Source: Basidiobolus meristosporus CBS 931.73 | Lineage: Eukaryota; Basidiobolomycota; Basidiobolomycetes; Basidiobolales; Basidiobolaceae | DNA length: 64,000 nucleotides | Assembly (NCBI GenBank): GCA_002104905.1 | Contig: MCFE01000426.1 | Location: 1 to 64,000 of the forward strand | Direction: 5' to 3' | In this document: one piece after another, positions 10,857-21,870 of the stretch | Layout: the number at the start of each line of letters is the position of its first letter | Numbering within the stretch: the stretch's first letter is position 1 | Program-made: the position numbers and the translations under genes | The notes under the pieces: model-generated | What the model was told of the DNA's origin: nothing | Seen by the model: the letters and a program-made list of their open reading frames with translations, nothing else | Database searches by the model: none

Positions 10857-12297
10857 ATGTCGGAAGGTAAAAACGACTGACCATAATTTGCCTACGATAA
10901 ATATGTACTGTGATACTTTATTAATACAAGTGCCTTGAAGGAAATTTTGACGTTGAAAAATACTACCACGATCTTTTGAAAAACAATTCGGTAAGCCAAA
11001 GCGTTCGTTCCTCTGGTGAAGTGGCCCTTCATTTACAACGGCCTCTTCTGTAGGAGCTGTCCATGCCGGTTGCAGCTATTCAGGCTCTGGTTGAAGTTAT
11101 CAAGCATGAAAAAGGTTGTTTCCAGCAGTAATAGACTACAACGAACAATGGACTGACCGAATGTTATGAAGCGTCAACCATGTCGGAGTTTATGAAAGTG
11201 CTCGAAGAAGCCAGTCAAAAACTGAGATCCTCTACCCGAAATTTCATCTCCTTGGCAGCAGGGTGCGACCTGTATATGCGTTTCGTAACTAGGACTATTC
11301 ATGACCTTTCGGTAAACGCAAAGGAATCACTACTATGAGAAGAAGCAACCCTCTCAAGTGAGATTGATTTTAGGATTTTGAAGCGTGCAGAGACCATTTG
11401 ATTGAGCGCGGGAAAGCCTTTTTCGAGAGGGCAGCCAACTGTCGACAAGATATTGCAATCATTGGCAGCCAATTTATCCGAGATGATGCGGCAAGTCTAG
11501 CCCACTTTTATTGAAACTCCCATATAGCGACGACTAATTGCCAAGTAGACCATCTTGATCCATGCATCTTCTAGAGTTGTTATGGCGTTGCTTTTACATG
11601 CAGCGTCGCTCAAAAAGCGCTTCAAGGTCTACGTAACCGAATCCCGTCCTTCCGGCTCAGGGTAATACCCACTCAAGCTATGCTACCAACGGATTCTTAC
11701 ACTTCTATTAGGGTCCGAGTTGCAAAGAGCCTCAGAGAAGCAGGCATCCCAGCTACGGTAGTCTTGGATTCGGCAGCTGGATATATCATGGAGAAGGTGG
11801 ATTTGGTGCTGGTTGGAGCCGAGGGGGTGGTTGAAAATGGAGGAGTGATCAATCAAGTAATTTGCAGACATTGTTGAGTTCCAAGACGTAGTCTGAACTT
11901 GCATTAATAGATTGGCACCTATCAATTGGCAATCATGGCCAAGGCCGCCAACAAACCATTCTATGTTGTGGCTGAAAGGTGAGGGTCAGTCATTTGCCTC
12001 CAGATCTCACACTTACATCCTTTCAGCTTTAAGTTTGTGCGGCTTTACCCACTGAGCCAATACGACCTCCCAACCGATACTTTCTCGGCCCTTGAGCCAA
12101 CTGAATCCTGCAACGAGAGTATCGAGGTATTACCACCCTGTCTTCAAACTATTATCCGTATTGTTTCCTAACATTCCTTGCCGAAGACTCCATATGTTGA
12201 CTATACTCCGCCAGAATACATAACACTGTTGTTTACTGATCTAGGTGTTCTCACCCCAAGTGGAGTAAGTGATGAGTTGATCAAGCTCCATTATTAG
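10857..12297 (+). CDS. GCN3: translation initiation factor eIF2B subunit alpha
   Basis: Ten exons: 10857-10866, 10941-10990, 11054-11114, 11172-11311, 11374-11490, 11549-11661, 11712-11856, 11911-11978, 12027-12126 and 12187-12297. They sum to 915 nt, 304 residues, the family length. The regulatory alpha subunit of the eIF2B exchange factor senses phosphorylated eIF2 in the integrated stress response. Hallmarks are [33 protein letters not shown], the Rossmann-like [19 protein letters not shown], the [19 protein letters not shown] signature and the tail [18 protein letters not shown]. Exon 1 is only 10 nt (ATGTCGGAAG). Intron 5 (11491-11548) begins GCAAGT, a GC-AG intron, and intron 3 begins GTTGTT. 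No family residue seems missing. Confidence 0.95.
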
Positions 12298-12373
12298 ACA
12301 TTCACGGGAAATGTGCTTTTAAGTCATCATTCGTGAATAAACCAAAATCCCCGTGCTTTTATTTGTGTTCTTG

Positions 12374-13581
12374 TTACATAGATGCTGGGGTCTTGGCAGA
12401 ATTCAAGACAAATGTTACGGTATTCCGATAAGAATATGTTGATTGGATATACGGGATAACAGTCTGAAGGAATCCGGTTAGACCTCATATATACCGTGCT
12501 CAACGACTCAGCGTACTCTACCTGTTCAAATAATCTGTTCAAGATGCTCTTCGCGGCAATGTATAGTGGGGAATCACTACCGTATTTCTCATGAATTAAC
12601 TGCGAGGGGTTTGAAGCGATTTAGTTGTGGTACTACGAATGAAGCGCCTGGACTCTTGCCTACCTCTAGACCTATTACATTGAAATTTAGGAAATCCGGA
12701 CCATATCTGGTCAGGTTGTATACACTCCATGAATAGGCATTGATCGTGCGAGCAATATATTCCACCTCTTCCATGAAAATGCCGTCTTCCTTGAACTTTG
12801 GATTGAACAAAGTGGAGTTTAGGTCACCGTAAACCCTGTTGAAAATCCTAATGACCTTGGAGATTGCTGAAGGGTAGGGTAGTAGTCGAGTGGTGGCCTA
12901 AAATCCATGAACCATTTAGTATAAGCGGGTAGCTGAGGCGAGCAGGAAGTATTACGGGATATTCCACTACGCTATCCATCGACCCTCCATGGCCATTGTC
13001 GTAGTTCACCTTCCAAGAGCCGCCATATCTATCCCACACATCTTGTACTAGCCGGTCAGTGAATGTCTTCCATTGGTTGATTGACAGACGCTCCTGGAGA
13101 TGGAAAGCCGGGACATAATCGCGAAGAATGTCTAGATACTAAGGTTAGTTGCTAGGGACTCAGCGTAGTAGTAGATAGTGCAGGCCAATTACTACCTGTG
13201 GGAGAGTCAACACCTCGGACTGTAATCAACGTATTGACTCCCACGTTCTCCCGAACACTGCCACGGATGGATGGGTGCAGCCATACTGGATGCTTTCCAA
13301 AGTGGGTTTCAACATCATGAGATAGAAATTTGAAGGTCCTCAGCATGTGGGAGAAGAGTATCTTGTTTCCTTGATGCGAGATAGAAGCCACTGTAGTTGG
13401 CATCGGGAGCTCGCCATAAGCAGAGTTCAGGGGAATGACATAGATATATCCACTAGGCTCTGTTGTAGCTTTGGCTAGAAAGTGAAGGCTGGTTGAATAT
13501 TTATTTGCTTGAATTGAGGTCTATGTTCACTATACCAGCCAGCGCTCCAAGCAGCAACGCGTTTAACCATGAAAATCGCAT
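12374..13581 (-). CDS. renin-receptor (ATP6AP2)-like V-ATPase accessory protein, secreted
   Basis: Exons 13581-13536, 13474-13196, 13131-12956, 12897-12664, 12599-12522 and 12463-12374 give 300 residues. A signal peptide (MRFSWLNALLLGALA) starts it. The clearest family match is near the end: NVIGLE then LIHEKYGSDSPLYIAAKSIL, which parallels the LAGLDEIGKRYGEDS-type helix of animal renin receptors. VNTLITVRGVDSP resembles their VMVKGVN strand. Animal members assist V-ATPase assembly in the secretory pathway. The C-terminal transmembrane helix of animal members is absent in this model, which ends SAKTPASM. Either the fungal form is soluble or the last exon is misjoined. The gene ends 77 bases from GCN3 (convergent). 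Confidence 0.55.
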
Positions 13582-13814
13582 ATCGATGATACTGTTCTGA
13601 AAGTGGCAAAGGGATAAAGCATGAAGGGCCCGTGGACTTTCCTTTATGCTAGACTTTGCAAGTTGGACATTGTTTGAAGCAAGGTGAAGATTGCCGGCCA
13701 TGTGTTAGATTCACTGGAGCATGCATGTCATCATACACAGTGATTGGACTCGGCTTATTTGGCATGATATCCATTTATTCTTAAATAAAGAATGAAACAA
13801 GCATTTTCCAGTGT

Positions 13815-15417
13815 CTATTGATCATTGCTAAGTGTGTCGGTACCGATATCCTGGGCAAAGGTCTCTGTGCTGTTATCCTTCTCCCCCAATAGGAGCGCCA
13901 ACTCCTCATCGGGGATATGGTAGGTGTTCAGGCACTGATACGCTGTGGCTGGTGTTTCCAATTTCTCCTCCCAAGGGTAGCAGGCAGGTTGCTTTGGATT
14001 CTCGGTTTCGGGAAAAGGGGACCTGGCCAACTCATCCCATTCCACCCCTTTGAAAAAGGAATGCTGCTTGATGGAGGTGAGATTCAGTCTGGCATATGGA
14101 TCAGATATGACCGTCCGCTTGAGAAGATCCACAAAGTCAGCCTCGAAGTAGGGTGGATATCGGTCTGGTATGGTGAATGAGGGGCTATCACCTTCTTGTG
14201 AGATCTTGAGGGGTACAAATGCATCCAAATAGCTGGAAAGCTTCCCATCCGGATTGTTGGCTATGTGATGCTCAACATAGAGCCAGTACAGGGAAGCCGC
14301 CATACTGAACCAATCAGACACGGATCGGTCCTGTGGGTGACTGTCCATGTAAACCTCAGGGGCAGTGGTCATGTCGTTAAACATCATTACATCGGACCAT
14401 AATGGGCCACGAATCGGCAGCATCCCCCCGTAGTCTATCAACTTGATGTAGTCATTGGTTTTGTAGTAGGTGAACATCAGGTTGTTCGGCTTAACATCTC
14501 CATGGATTCCTCCAGTGATGTGATGGAAATGCTGCAAGCCCAGGATAAATTGCGCAAAGATCTTCTTCAATCCCCCAGACGACACCCCAATGAATTGACT
14601 CTCCCAACTTAGATCAACACCCGACAGATACTCATACAACACGTACGGAATCCCATCAGGATCCTGCCCGTGGCATGAGATCTTTGCTAGATATGGAGAG
14701 TGCAGGGCGTTTGTTTGCATTGAATGCATCACCTCCAGCTCCATCTCGAATGAATGGATTTCATCTTTTTGAGTGACGTTGAACCGCTTCTTTACGAAGC
14801 CCAGACCGTTGATTTTGCTCTGCAACACTGCGATAGGTCGTCGGCAATAATTTTGCAAGCAAATATTCGAACTTACAGACACGAAGTCGTCTGGTCGACA
14901 ATGTGGCAAAAATCTTCCCAAATACTAGACAGAACAGAATGAGCATGTTGACGATGGCTATTGATCCTTGGATATATACCTGTTCAATCTGATCCAAGGT
15001 TGCGTGCATATCAAAATCTCTGAATCGATTCTTGGGCGAGTTCTCCGTGTCCTCATCCTCCAGTTCGTCCTCAATAGATGTCTCTTGCCCATACGACTCT
15101 TTGGCTATTTGTGTTTCTTGTTCGTGCGACTCTTGTACTTCTTGCTCATCATCGCTAAACAAATCATCACGAAGAATCTCCTCAATGGCCTCTTCCCACC
15201 CATCTTCTAACCCTGCCTCATGCTTCAAGGTATCAAAAGCATCCAAGAGGGGAGTTAGGTAATGGCTCGTGTCATGCAGGTTTTGGAAGTCCATTTCATC
15301 CCACAAGTTCCAGGACTCTACCGCAGACAACAGGTGCTCGAATGGTTCAAAGGTTTTTGCCAAGGCGGAACCTCCAAGGAAGCCCAAACATATCCAGTTT
15401 CTCCATAGCATCCTCAA
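13815..15417 (-). CDS. membrane-anchored protein kinase-like protein with no glycine loop
   Basis: Exons 15417-14877 and 14827-13815 (49-bp intron) encode 517 residues. An N-terminal signal peptide (MRMLWRNWICLGFLGGSALA) is followed by an acidic luminal or extracellular region of about 130 residues, a TM helix (about 151-172) and a cytoplasmic kinase fold. The kinase keeps a likely beta-3 lysine (LGFVKKRFN), an alpha-C Glu region (SFEMELEVMH), the catalytic loop HGDVKPNNLMF (Arg of HRD replaced by Gly), DYG in place of DFG, and TAPEVY. Only about 15 residues separate the TM helix from the lysine, so the glycine-rich loop is missing. The topology recalls ER or plasma-membrane receptor kinases, but no known family was recognised. 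It could be a pseudokinase. Confidence 0.8.
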
Positions 15418-15610
15418 TAAAATCTTAGATTAAACTTCAAGGATATTTTGAATGGAACACCAGCAGGCCATAAAAAGGAGATAGTCTATACCACTGTGCT
15501 AACTGGACCTTTTAAAGCTACTTTCGGGGATTTATTTTTATTCGTAATTGTAACATTTCGAAACAACGCATTTGAATAAGTTTTACGTTAATGATTCTGT
15601 AACCAGTCAA

Positions 15611-16250
15611 TCAATGGCCCATGGCAATTAAAATCTCCTTGGTTTGAGCAATGGTACAAAATTCACCATTCAGATTGGACAGTGTCATTTCATGGATGTC
15701 CTCCGCGCGATGTTTCTTACCATTGGGGCCGACTCTATCGAATGTAGCACAGGCATCGTCTACCAAGAAGGTGTTGAAGCCCAGATTCCCGCTCATTCTG
15801 ACCGATGTTTCCACACAGTGATTGGTTGTGAGCCCGACAAAGAATACTGTTGTACATTTGTTCCTACGTAATTCGCTTTCCAGTGGTGTTCCAATAAATG
15901 CCGAGTTCACTGTTTTCTTAAACACTGGCTCGTCAGCGTGCGGGACAGCTTCCGCTTTGAAAGCGTTTCCTGGACGCTCGGGCCTCAACAGAGATCCTGG
16001 CTCTGTGGAACAGTGTTGTATATGGAAAATCATCCGCGCGCTAGCTCTCCATGCTTTTAGCAATCTGGCAATATTCTCTTCACAATCTGGATTGTTTCTA
16101 TGGCCGCCCCAATAATCAACATCATCAAAGGCTAGTTGTACGGAACCCAGAGTTGGTTAGCCGCTGAAGGAAATAGCAGCTTACGCAAAACAGATCATTA
16201 CCTTGTTGGACATCAATAACGACTAGTGCGGCGCTTTGGGGAACATTCAT
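15611..16250 (-). CDS. isochorismatase-fold cysteine hydrolase
   Basis: Exons 16250-16202 and 16131-15611 (70-bp intron) give 189 residues. The catalytic triad of the family is present: Asp13 in ALVVIDVQQ, a lysine at 88/89 in VFKKTVNSAF, and Cys122 in GLTTNHCVETSVRM, preceded by the usual Thr-rich turn. LVDDACATF near the end is also typical. Relatives hydrolyse small amides (nicotinamide, ureidoacrylate, N-carbamoylsarcosine) or isochorismate; the substrate cannot be assigned from these residues. It is divergent from the guanine deaminase gene, so a shared purine-catabolism role is conceivable but unproven. Confidence 0.88.
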
Positions 16251-16616
16251 CTTTGCCGCTCTGCTACAGGGTACGTTGGCTTTTATCTAAACAAAATGTG
16301 TTCTGCATAATTAGTCATCAATCTCGTGGGAACATTCGCATGCACAACGCCCATTAATTGACTATAGATAATTAGTCGGGATTAATCATAATTGACTGGT
16401 AATTTCATTATTTCCTGCCAGAGTTGAACTAATTTAGGATATATTTCATATCCAATATTAACCAGATTGCCGGATCTCTATTGGCCCTCCTAATTTAGTT
16501 GCATTGATCAATTGACCTTGTCATTGGTGATATGATAGAAGTGTAAAGAAAGTGTAGATTTCTATGTTTCTATCAAATGTGGTCAGAGAAATCCAATTCC
16601 AATATAAGAACGCCGC
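16251..16616. other. divergent intergenic region
   Basis: Lies between the isochorismatase (minus) and guanine deaminase (plus). It is AT-rich with repeated AATTGAC/AATTAG-type words (e.g. TTAATTGACTATAGATAATTAG near 16353) and no ORF. It presumably carries both promoters. Confidence 0.4.
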
Positions 16617-18014
16617 TTGTGGTATATGTCGTGTCCACAAACCATCCTAAACATGAATTCATCTACCACCTCCCGGCTATTTTTCGGCAAATTTGTTCAC
16701 AACGTCGATCTCGAAAATCTCGAATATATCCATGACGGCGTAATTGTAGTCTCGGAAACGGGAGAAATATTGCATGTGGAGAAAGATGTCACTCAAGAAC
16801 AACTAGCAAACCTTGCAAGTCAATACAGTTTGACTGCAGACCAAGTGACGATATTGGAGGAGAATCAGTTCTTCATGCCTGGCTTCATCGACACTCATAT
16901 ACATGCGCCTCAGTACGTTTTCGCAGGCTCTGGCATGAATCTACAGCTTTTAGAGTGGCTGGAAACTTACACTTTCCCAAGAGAAGCGTTCTTCAAATCG
17001 ACAGAATATGCAAAGAAGGCATACTCCGATGTGGTCTCTCAATTGATACGCAATGGTACTACCACTGCCTGTTATTACGGTACGATCCATGTGGAAGCTT
17101 GCAAAATTCTTGCGGACACTGTTGACGAAATGGGACAACGCGCTTACATCGGGAAGGTGAATATGGACAGAAACTCACCTGACTACTATATCGAGACTAC
17201 CGAAGATAGTGTTGAAAAAACCGAGGAATTCATCCAGTTTATGCTGGAGAAGAGCAAGAAGAATCCCCGTGTCTACCCCGTGATCACCCCTAGATTTGTG
17301 CCCTCCTGTACTGGAGACTTGATGAGGAAACTAGGCGAGCTTGCCCGCAAATATGATGTCCCGGTTCAATCACACCTCTGCGAAAATCGAGGGGAAATTG
17401 AATGGGTTCAGCAACTCCACCCTGAACTTCCCAGCTATACCGCTGTGTACGACCATTACGGACTCCTTACTGACAAGACCATCATGGCGCATTGTGTACA
17501 TCTCACCGAAGAAGAATGCGCATTAATTAAGAAGCGCAACGCTGGAATCGCCCATTGTGCAAACTCGAATTTTGCGCTTAGAAGCGGGATTTGTAATGTC
17601 CGAAAGCTTTTGGAAGATAAGCAGAAAGTCGGCATGGGGACAGATGTTGCAGGAGGCTATACCACCTCTATGTTGGATGCAATCCGTACAGCTGCTATTG
17701 CTTCGGCGGCTGTCAGCTTTACTGAGCAAGATCCTAACGGAAATAACTATTCACAACTTAAGCTTGCTGAATTGATCTATCTAGCCACAGTTGGTGGAGC
17801 CAAGGTTATGGGGCTAGAAGAGCGGATTGGCAACTTCATGGTAGGTAAACAGTTCGATGCATTGCTCATCGATCCCAGCAAACCTGAATCCAACTTCCGG
17901 CTCTATAGCCATGACGATTTCTATACAACCTTTGAAAAGTTCATTCACATTGGCGATGATCGTAATATCAGTAGAGTGTATATTGATGGTCGGTTAGTCA
18001 ACAGCAAAGACTAG
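16617..18014 (+). CDS. GUD1: guanine deaminase
   Basis: Single-exon amidohydrolase of 465 residues, or 453 if translation begins at the ATG at 16653, where similarity to the family starts better (MNSSTTSRLFFGKF). It hydrolyses guanine to xanthine and ammonia in purine catabolism. Zinc ligands are visible: DTHIHAPQY (His94, His96), QSHLCEN, MAHCVHLTEEE and GMGTDVAGGYT. FAGSGMNLQLLEWLETYTFP and NGTTTACYYGTIH are strong guanine-deaminase signatures that separate it from atrazine-type relatives. No intron, unlike most neighbours. An isochorismatase-like hydrolase is transcribed divergently. Confidence 0.95.
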   Translation: MWYMSCPQTILNMNSSTTSRLFFGKFVHNVDLENLEYIHDGVIVVSETGEILHVEKDVTQEQLANLASQYSLTADQVTILEENQFFMPGFIDTHIHAPQYVFAGSGMNLQLLEWLETYTFPREAFFKSTEYAKKAYSDVVSQLIRNGTTTACYYGTIHVEACKILADTVDEMGQRAYIGKVNMDRNSPDYYIETTEDSVEKTEEFIQFMLEKSKKNPRVYPVITPRFVPSCTGDLMRKLGELARKYDVPVQSHLCENRGEIEWVQQLHPELPSYTAVYDHYGLLTDKTIMAHCVHLTEEECALIKKRNAGIAHCANSNFALRSGICNVRKLLEDKQKVGMGTDVAGGYTTSMLDAIRTAAIASAAVSFTEQDPNGNNYSQLKLAELIYLATVGGAKVMGLEERIGNFMVGKQFDALLIDPSKPESNFRLYSHDDFYTTFEKFIHIGDDRNISRVYIDGRLVNSKD

Positions 18015-18613
18015 ACTTGGTGCATTCACCCACCCGTGTATCCAATCCCTTCATCAATAAATCATTCAAATGTTTGAGTGTATGTATCTCCGCAAGGTCT
18101 GAGGGCTACTAAATTTGTATCATGGCCCCCCAAACCGATCGTGTCTGTCTGGCGACTATTGGGCTTGCTTTGCTCTGTGTTCTTCCTGGCCAATCTTTCA
18201 AACCATGGATGAAACAGTGGATTAAATGTAATTTACGAGCAGTTTACCAGCGGCATCATTAGCGCTAGCATCACCATTCCATGTGCATAAACAAGATTCA
18301 TACAAGTTATATTGCAGTGTAGGGACAAGTTCAATAAAGATGGATTCATCAATGCAATCGGGCATCAACAGATACCACTCACATCCCAGGGGTCGAGTGC
18401 CAAATTTGTCTCAAAAGATCACTTACTTGGGAAGTGCCCATTCTTGCTCTAACATATAAATTCCCGTTTCTGGTCAATGGGATATCCCCGATCGAAGGTA
18501 TCTGCAAGTTTGATAAAATTCCCTTTTAAACCCCCTCCATTTGTATACCCCATTGCCTCTCACCTCCACATTACCTGCTGTAAAGGTATCCACTCTCCAT
18601 ACTATAATCAAAG
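18015..18613. other. intergenic region before the kinase pair
   Basis: No ORF with support. It ends in a pyrimidine-rich stretch with CCCCTCC and CCATTGCCTCTCACC about 60 bases before the kinase ATG, likely the first kinase promoter. Confidence 0.4.
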
Positions 18614-21263
18614 ATGGGGAATCGAAATTCCAAAGTAGCAAACTCTGGGGAAGAAGGTATCCAAGGTTTTCATGGCTTTGGTATAATACTTGTTCTAATT
18701 CTGACTTCGTACCTAGTGAATTTGGGTCACTTTGTCTTACAGAATAGTGTTGGTAAGGGGAGCTTTGGAAAGGTATTCCTCTTCACTTCTGCTTTCTCTC
18801 TCTCTCTTTGCCTTACTTTGACACGAATATCTCTACATATCTTGTGTATCATCCCCCCGTACATTTCGCTTTTTCCAATCGACTTGTATCTCACTTCGCC
18901 CAAAAGTTATTTAACTAGTAGCTTGCACCTCAAGCTACCCACACTTGCTTTTTGCGACTCCATACCCAACCCATTTCACCACTACCCCCCCCTCTCCCGC
19001 CATTCCTCTCCAAGCTTCTAACCCCCCTCTCAGGTTCGAATAGTGGAGCACAAGGAGACCAAAAAGCAGTATGCTCTCAAGTATATCAACAAGGTGGAGT
19101 GTATCAGGATGAACGCGTTAAAGAACGTTCTTCGGGAGAGGAACATACTGGAGAAGCTGGATCATCCATTCATATGCAACATGCGCTTCGCCTTCCAGGA
19201 CGAGTGCAATATGTTCATGGCACTGGATTTGATGTTGGGTGGTGACCTGAGGTTTCACCTGAATCGCCGCCGATTCTCAGAAGAGGCAGTCAGATTCTGG
19301 ATCACCGAGTTGGCGTGTGGTCTTCGCTATTTGCACAAGCAGTCTATCATTCACAGGTATGATGTGGGCCGAGAGATCAGAGGGTGGAGGCTGGATGTCA
19401 GTGATTTGGTTCCAAAGCATCAGCAGCAGTGCCAACACTGGCAGAGTCTGAAAGACACCAGAGCGGAGGGGGCGAGAGTGGGTGGGGATGAAAGAGCCAT
19501 GTGAGCCCAGAGACTAACCAGCGTTCTATCTTCTACTCCACTCCAGGGATATCAAGCCAGACAACATATTGCTGGATCAGGCAGGTACGTGATATCTCCA
19601 TGAGCCATACTCGAGCGGTTGAGGTGGTGGTGGTAGTAATACTGTTGTTGCCACTGCTGCCACTGCTGCTGCTGCTGTGTGACGACGAAGCTGAGTAGAT
19701 CAACGCGACCAACACTAATTGCGTTTCATCAGGGCATGCACATCTCACCGACTTCAACATTGCCATTGCGTATACCGACAAACCGTTGTGGTCCCGCTCA
19801 GGAACATACAACTACATGGGTAGGTACAATTACGAAGCCTGCGCCTCTCATCAAGACACATCCATTGAGGCGAGCAAAGAACGGGGGAGGCAGTGGGGGG
19901 GGAGAGAATGGTGCAATGCGATATGGATGCTGAGAGTGGGAGTGGGGTGAGGGCGGGAGTGAGAGTGAGAGAACCAGCACTCATACGCTTACTTCTTTGT
20001 AGCCCCGGAGATCTTTTCCTCACAAGGGTACGGTACATCGGTGGACTGGTGGTCACTTGGAGTGGTATTCTACGAAGCAATCTACGGCAAGGTAAGAGAG
20101 AGTGATAGTTTGAGTGACTGGTGGCTGGTGACTAGTGACTAGTGACTAGTGGCCGGTACAAGAATGCAGGTATGCAGCCGAGTTCCCAGCCATTGGTCTG
20201 GGGTACGAGGGGTGTGAGTGAGAGCGAGGGTGAGGGTGAGGATGAGGATGAGGGTGAGGACGAGAGTTGGGAAGTATTGAGTGCTGGCCACCAGAGACAG
20301 AGAGTCCAGACCTACTCGCATGGACATTGGTGTACTGACTTTGCTTTGTGTTACTAGCGTCCATTCATATTTGACCATGCTGACAAGGTGAAAGAAGCTA
20401 TACAACATGCAGAGATCCAATTTCCAGAGGTCTCCAAGACTGGGCCAGTGAGCGAAGAATGCATATCAGCCATGAAAGGGGTAAGTGCTCATGGCCCGTC
20501 AGCTCTGAATCCAATCATGATGCGGGCTCCACTACTTTGAGTAGCCGCGTGTGTGTGATGGATGAGAGAAGGCAGTGCAATGAAGTGAAATGAAGTGAAG
20601 CCAAGCGAAGTGAGCCAGGACTGACACATGGTTGCATTCACACAGTTCCTGGAGCGTGATGTCACCCAGCGGTTGGGATGTGGGCCAGATGGGTTTCTTC
20701 ACATCCAGCAGCACCCATTCTTCCGAGACATCGATTGGGATGAACTCGAGCAGAAGCGAAGCAGACCTCCATTTGCACCCAGTGTAAGTGATATCAGTAC
20801 ACACACACACACACACACAAATATATATATATATATGTATATATATACATGTACATAACTATGCATCACTGCAAGGCTCATGCTAACCTCCCCTTCCTTC
20901 TAGCAAAAACGGTCAAATTTCGATATCACCTACGATCTTGAGGAACTACTACTTGAACAGAATCCACTAGAGGCTAAGCCAAGCAAACGTAGCCAAAAAC
21001 TAAGAGCCACACTTGGTAAAGAGATGGAAAGTATTGAGAAGGAATTCAGGAACTTTGACTACCTGTTGTACGAGAGGTATCCTGGATATGTTGACCCACT
21101 CAAGATGTGTGTGGGTGACCCACCTGAATGGGTAAAATGTGTGGATTCTAAGCCGATTGCTAGTGAACTGCGAGAAACCAAGAGTCTTGAAGTTATTGGG
21201 ACAAATTGTGGCGAAATGCACATTCCGTTGCCAGAAACCCGTCGGCGTACCCTGGATGTATAA
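18614..21263 (+). CDS. STK32/YANK-type serine/threonine kinase, copy 1
   Basis: Nine exons: 18614-18656, 18717-18772, 19034-19356, 19547-19584, 19733-19819, 20003-20091, 20358-20480, 20646-20783 and 20904-21263; 418 residues. The N-terminus MGNRNSK is a good N-myristoylation signal, as in animal YANK1. The AGC-like kinase has G-loop VGKGSFGKV (26-34), ALKYINK lysine, HRD at 140-142 then IKPDNILL, and DFN (160-162) instead of DFG, a mark of the STK32 family. YMAPEIF and [12 protein letters not shown] follow. The C-terminal tail [19 protein letters not shown] is shared with copy 2, but the last 40 residues differ. Introns 2-7 are unusually long for this window (up to 266 bp). Substrates are unknown. 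Confidence 0.93.
18914..20970 (+). repeat. duplicated block, kinase copy 1 (homogenised tract)
   Basis: From ACTAGTAGCTTGCACCTCAA inside intron 2 to the middle of exon 9, this block is nearly identical to 22297-24446, introns included. Exons 1-2, the first part of intron 2, and the gene end are clearly diverged. This pattern suggests gene conversion rather than selection alone. Confidence 0.85.
20800..20850. repeat. (CA)n and (TA)n microsatellites in intron 8 of kinase copy 1
   Basis: Ten CA units run directly into an AT-rich TATATA block. The same array stands at the same place in copy 2 (about 24276-24328). Confidence 0.8.
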
Positions 21264-21870
21264 ATGGTAGAGAACCATCACTTGCGTAATTTGCAGGAAG
21301 CTTTACCAAAATCACCATTTACTTGATATACATTCACATTCATATATTCTTATCCTCAGTCAGTCAGTCAGTCCCATTTGTACTATACTCCTTGATTACC
21401 GCCTCCACCCCATTGAACCCTTATAGACAATCAAGATTGTAGATTTTGTATGCTCGTAACGATAAACATATGAAGATTGTAGATATAGTATGTTCTCAAC
21501 GACAAATATGAACATAACTGTGGTTGTTCTGGTAACAAACAAATGAGTAATCTGGCGAGATTACCAAGTAGCCCTGGTTACACATTTCTATGAGCCCAAA
21601 ATTCCCCACTAAACAAGGGATTCTAATGGCCTAATCTGCGCTACAAAGAAATCCAATCCATTACTATATGAAGAAATATTTAACGGAAATTTCAATGGAG
21701 AATACCATATAAATGGTCCCCAGGACTTCATTTATATTACGCATCCTTATTACAAGTAAACTTTGGTATAATTATATTATCGAATATGGATGGCCGGCAT
21801 AATAATAATAATTTCTTATTACCACGACTCTACTTGAGTCTTAACTATCCGGAGTGAAGCGCCAGAAGTA
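21264..21870. other. spacer between tandem kinases
   Basis: No gene. It contains a short CAGT tandem (TCAGTCAGTCAGTCAGTC near 21357-21374) and two similar stretches containing GATTGTAGAT(TTT/ATA)GTATG near 21430 and 21475. AT-rich 3' flanking sequence. Confidence 0.45.

Noticed and set aside
12589-12810. C-terminus KPLAVNS for the renin-receptor-like gene
   Set aside because: Reading through gives an early stop; splicing at GTAGGC (12663) recovers the family element YGSDSPLY, so that model was preferred.
20139-20420. ORFs in kinase introns (both copies)
   Set aside because: They fall in introns defined by conserved exon phases in two paralogues.
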